Of a stretch of DNA of 64,000 bases, positions 61,708 to 64,000 are shown piece by piece. The stretch's first letter is position 1, and each line of letters opens with the position of its first letter. The position numbers and the translations under genes are program-made. The notes beneath the pieces are model-generated. The model was not told the DNA's origin. It searched no databases and saw only the letters and a list, made by a program, of their open reading frames with translations. The DNA comes from Corynespora cassiicola (Eukaryota > Ascomycota > Dothideomycetes > Pleosporales > Corynesporascaceae). Where the stretch lies: assembly GCA_022059125.1 (NCBI GenBank), contig JAEUWY010000001.1, forward strand, positions 2,852,001 to 2,916,000, given 5' to 3'.

Positions 61708-62664
61708 ATGGTCCGAATCATCATCACGGGCGCCGGCGGCTTCGTCGGCCAGACGCTGGCGCAGAAGCTCATCGACACGACCCCCTCCGCCGAACTCATC
61801 CTCGCCGACGTGCATGCGCCTCCCAACCCCACCCAATCGAGCAACGTGAAATCCGTTGCCGCAGATCTCACGGACCCTGCCGCCTGTCAAGCTTTGATTG
61901 ACGCCTCGCCCGATGCCCTGTACATCCTGCACGGCATCATGAGCTCGGGCGCCGAGGCCAACCTCGAGCTCGGGTGGAAGGTCAATTTCGACAGCGTCCG
62001 CCAGCTGCTCGACACCATCCGCTCCACCAAGCCCGGCATCAAGGTCGTCTTCACCTCGTCGTGCGCCGTGTTTGGGCGGGCCGCCGTGACAAACGTCGCC
62101 ACCGAGACGGACGTCGTGGCCATGCCTGAGAGCTCGTATGGCACCCAGAAGCTCATGATCGAGTACATGATCAATGACTACTCGAGGCGCGGCCTGATAG
62201 ACGGGCGCGTAGTCCGCCTGCCCACCATCTTCGTGAGGGCCGGTGCGCCCACTGCTGCTGCGTCGTCGTTTGTGTCCGGCATCGTGCGAGAGCCTGTGCA
62301 TGGGCAGGAGAGTGAACTGCCCGTGGACCCCGATATTGGCATCTGGCTGTCGTCGCCGCGCACCTTGGCACATAATCTTGTCCACGCTTTGAATGTTCCC
62401 GCAGAAAAGTTTGGCCATTTCCGTACCGTGCTTCTGCCGGGATACACGGCGACGAGCCGCGAGATTCTGGATGCGCTGGAGAAGGTGGCTGGCAAGGAGA
62501 CGCGGGCACTAGTAAAGGAGAAGCGCGATGCTACGATCCAGAGGATTGTGCTTAGCTGGCCGGCCAAGTACGACACATCGCGGGCCAAGAGCTTAGGTTT
62601 CTCAGAGGATGTTGGGCTAGAGCAGACCATCAAGGATTTTATCGAATCAGAAAAGAAGGCTTAA
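61708..62664 (+). CDS. NAD-dependent epimerase/dehydratase-family dehydrogenase, DenD-like
   Basis: Short-chain dehydrogenase of the extended type, 318 residues, single exon. The start at 61708 has context CACCATGG; four further upstream codons (MHTT) are open but unlikely to be used. The Rossmann motif is GAGGFVGQ (residues 7-14). The catalytic SSYGTQKLMIEYM (Tyr-x3-Lys) and the preceding FTSSCAVFG serine block are intact. The later VRLPTIFVRAG and SSFVSGIVREP blocks match the D-erythronate dehydrogenase (DenD) type that oxidises tetronates. Cytosolic. The substrate assignment is tentative. Confidence 0.85.
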   Translation: MVRIIITGAGGFVGQTLAQKLIDTTPSAELILADVHAPPNPTQSSNVKSVAADLTDPAACQALIDASPDALYILHGIMSSGAEANLELGWKVNFDSVRQLLDTIRSTKPGIKVVFTSSCAVFGRAAVTNVATETDVVAMPESSYGTQKLMIEYMINDYSRRGLIDGRVVRLPTIFVRAGAPTAAASSFVSGIVREPVHGQESELPVDPDIGIWLSSPRTLAHNLVHALNVPAEKFGHFRTVLLPGYTATSREILDALEKVAGKETRALVKEKRDATIQRIVLSWPAKYDTSRAKSLGFSEDVGLEQTIKDFIESEKKA

Positions 62665-63393
62665 ACAGGATGCCGTGCATGGATCAAGTACACTAGCGTA
62701 ATTCTATACGCGGCGCAATACAATACCTGTGCGTGTGTAGCTCATGTCGACCTGCTTCACTTAACATCAAGCATCAACCCCTTTCACTCACTCACGCCTC
62801 TAGCCTAAAAAAATGCAAAAAAACAACAGCCAGCGTTTTAACTGCCCCAAGGAAGCAAGGTAGTGGACTCGAACCGCCTACCTCGCTGCCCTTTGCCCAG
62901 TGGGGGTGCTTGTGACCCTTGGCAGTCCCTATAAATTGTTGTCGTTGTCCACTGGCCCACACCAACTGGCTGCTGTTGGTTAGTATGATTATTGATGTCT
63001 AATGATGGTTATATAGTTCAATTGGATCGTGTGGTTGCTACAAGGCGGCTTTTGTGTGGATGTGAAAAAGGTTGCCCCCGCCGGTGTGGCCGCCTCAGCG
63101 CAAACGACCCCCTCCGGGCAGCGCAGGTTCATGCTGAGAGTTTTCCCTCACATTTTTCGTCTGTAGTAGTAGGTGCAATATGCTGTGCTGGCATAACATG
63201 AGACCACCATTGAACTGCAAGCCACTGTTCAGAGCAAGACTGTCATAGAACAGTGCAGCACGTTTGCACCTCTCGTTGACGGTTGTAATAGCAGGGAAGA
63301 TGCATAACACATAAAAAGACTGATAAAGAGAAGAAATATGTTTTATTCGTACCACTTCTATAGTAAAAGAACCACTCTATCTCCTCACCTCCC
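62665..63393. other. Convergent spacer with a tRNA-like hairpin
   Basis: 729 bp between the ends of two convergent genes. It contains a structured tRNA-like element at 62841-62926 (listed separately). Around 63005-63020, GGTTATATAGTTCAATTGG resembles a tRNA 5' half (A box) but no matching 3' half follows. No gene seen. Confidence 0.5.
62841..62926 (-). ncRNA. tRNA-like hairpin element, probably a decayed tRNA or structured RNA
   Basis: On the minus strand an 86-nt segment has ends ACTGCCAAGG and CCTTGGGGCAGT that pair, with a two-base bulge. Inside, GGTTCGAGTCC (complement of 62865-62875) matches a Pol III B box (GGTTCRANNCC). The sequence around it, AGCGAGGTAG...CTACCTTGCT, forms a 10-bp stem with one G-U pair. 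A cloverleaf cannot be drawn: there is no good D-arm or anticodon stem, and the T-stem is replaced by the long hairpin. A tRNA pseudogene or SINE-like relic is the simplest reading. Confidence 0.35.
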
Positions 63394-64000
63394 TCACATA
63401 CCACCAAACAACTCCTGCGTCCCACAACTCCCCCACTCAGGCCGACACCCATAAGACGTCCTACAATAATCATCCTGATCCCCGCACCAATAGTAATCCG
63501 AACAACACCTCCCAAACGTCGACCCCGTACACGTAACCCCATTCCCACACCGCCCATCCTGACTAACCGGCACCGTAGGCACCGGCGGTGCAGGCCTCGA
63601 CGAAGAACTCGGCGGCGGCGGTGGAGCAGCAGAAGAAGAAGAAGAAGATGATGACGATGAAGGAACTGGCGGCAGAGTCGACGTCGACCTCACCGTCGAG
63701 CTCGGGGGCGGCGCAGACGAAGACACGGGAGGCCCCCCACCCCCTCCACACACCCCAAACGCAGCCCTACACCCACCCCCGCAGTACGCCTCCGAAGCGC
63801 CGCAGAAATACCACTCGGAGCAGCAATTTCCAAACGGCGAGCCCCCGCACGTGGTCACGTTGCCGCACTGGCCGTTGGTGGACACGATGAGCGTGCCGGA
63901 GGGGAGCGGCGGCGCCACCGTCGACGAAGGAGGGCTTGCGGTCGACGACGGGACTGGGGTGCTTGAGGATGGCGACGGCGTGGGCGTGGGCGTGGGCGTG
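63394..64000 (-). CDS. Chitin-binding (CBM18, hevein-type) protein, 5'-truncated by window edge
   Basis: Minus-strand frame open from the stop at 63394 to the window end, so the N-terminus and signal peptide are outside. Two hevein-type domains of about 40 residues each: GQCGN...CGGSPFGNCCSEWYFCG...YCGGGC...C and GRCGN...CTGSTFGRCCSDYYWCG...YCRTSYGC...C. Both keep the CC and the aromatic sugar-binding positions. They are joined by a long Ser/Pro linker, and another Ser/Pro/Thr (TPTP) linker precedes the first. The C-terminus is GTQELFGGM. Such proteins bind chitin, as lectin-type effectors or enzyme modules; a missing upstream catalytic domain cannot be excluded. Confidence 0.88.
   Translation of the reverse strand, partial: TPTPTPTPSPSSSTPVPSSTASPPSSTVAPPLPSGTLIVSTNGQCGNVTTCGGSPFGNCCSEWYFCGASEAYCGGGCRAAFGVCGGGGGPPVSSSAPPPSSTVRSTSTLPPVPSSSSSSSSSSAAPPPPPSSSSRPAPPVPTVPVSQDGRCGNGVTCTGSTFGRCCSDYYWCGDQDDYCRTSYGCRPEWGSCGTQELFGGM

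Noticed and set aside
63005..63090. Possible tRNA starting GGTTATATAGTTCAATTGG
   Set aside because: A-box-like start only; no T-arm with GGTTCRANNCC and no acceptor pairing follow at the right distance.

Overview
The window reads as nuclear DNA of a filamentous ascomycete (Pezizomycotina; a plant-associated Dothideomycete is plausible but not proven). The signs are short introns of about 45-100 nt with GT...CTAAC...AG signals, GC-rich third codon positions, long non-coding spacers, and fungal-only families: GH28 pectinase, GH71 mutanase, an APSES-ankyrin cell-cycle factor, 2EXR/F-box-like protein and CBM18. No viral, bacterial-operon or CRISPR features were seen. About 24 genes and three decayed gene copies can be supported.

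Layout. 0-13 kb holds a 5'-truncated endopolygalacturonase, a 3.6 kb spacer with an unusual strand-biased CTAAAA motif set, an MBP1/RES-type APSES factor, a LYR-like protein, a diamine-type GNAT acetyltransferase, a 3 kb spacer with diverged repeats and a small hypothetical gene. 13.4-24.7 kb is an AT-richer accessory block: uncharacterised membrane proteins, a CrpA/Pca1-like Cu/Cd-exporting P1B ATPase preceded by a tandem 24-bp hairpin array, and decayed copies of one membrane-protein family. 25-33 kb carries two respiratory-carbon genes, carnitine acetyltransferase (dual mitochondrial/peroxisomal signals) and mitochondrial malate dehydrogenase, then two hypothetical genes. 33-45 kb has a DUF3303 protein, a fungal membrane protein, a paraoxonase-like lactonase, a four-finger CCCH protein and a secreted alpha-1,3-glucanase. 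45-64 kb has a GlcG/HbpS-like protein ending in a peroxisomal tripeptide, an SRPK-type kinase pseudogene with an internal inversion, a protein resembling the tail of fungal sterol glucosyltransferases, a DUR3 urea permease with upstream GATA sites, a four-exon RPS28 gene, a phosphotransferase with a splicing problem, a type-B carboxylesterase divergent from a DenD-like dehydrogenase, and a 5'-truncated CBM18 protein.

Functional links. Carnitine acetyltransferase and malate dehydrogenase both move acetyl units and reducing power between peroxisome and mitochondrion, and the first has several CCTCGG elements upstream. Secreted carbohydrate-active proteins (GH28, GH71, CBM18) and the urea and metal transporters fit a saprotrophic or plant-associated lifestyle. 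Most other neighbours look like ordinary unlinked eukaryotic genes.
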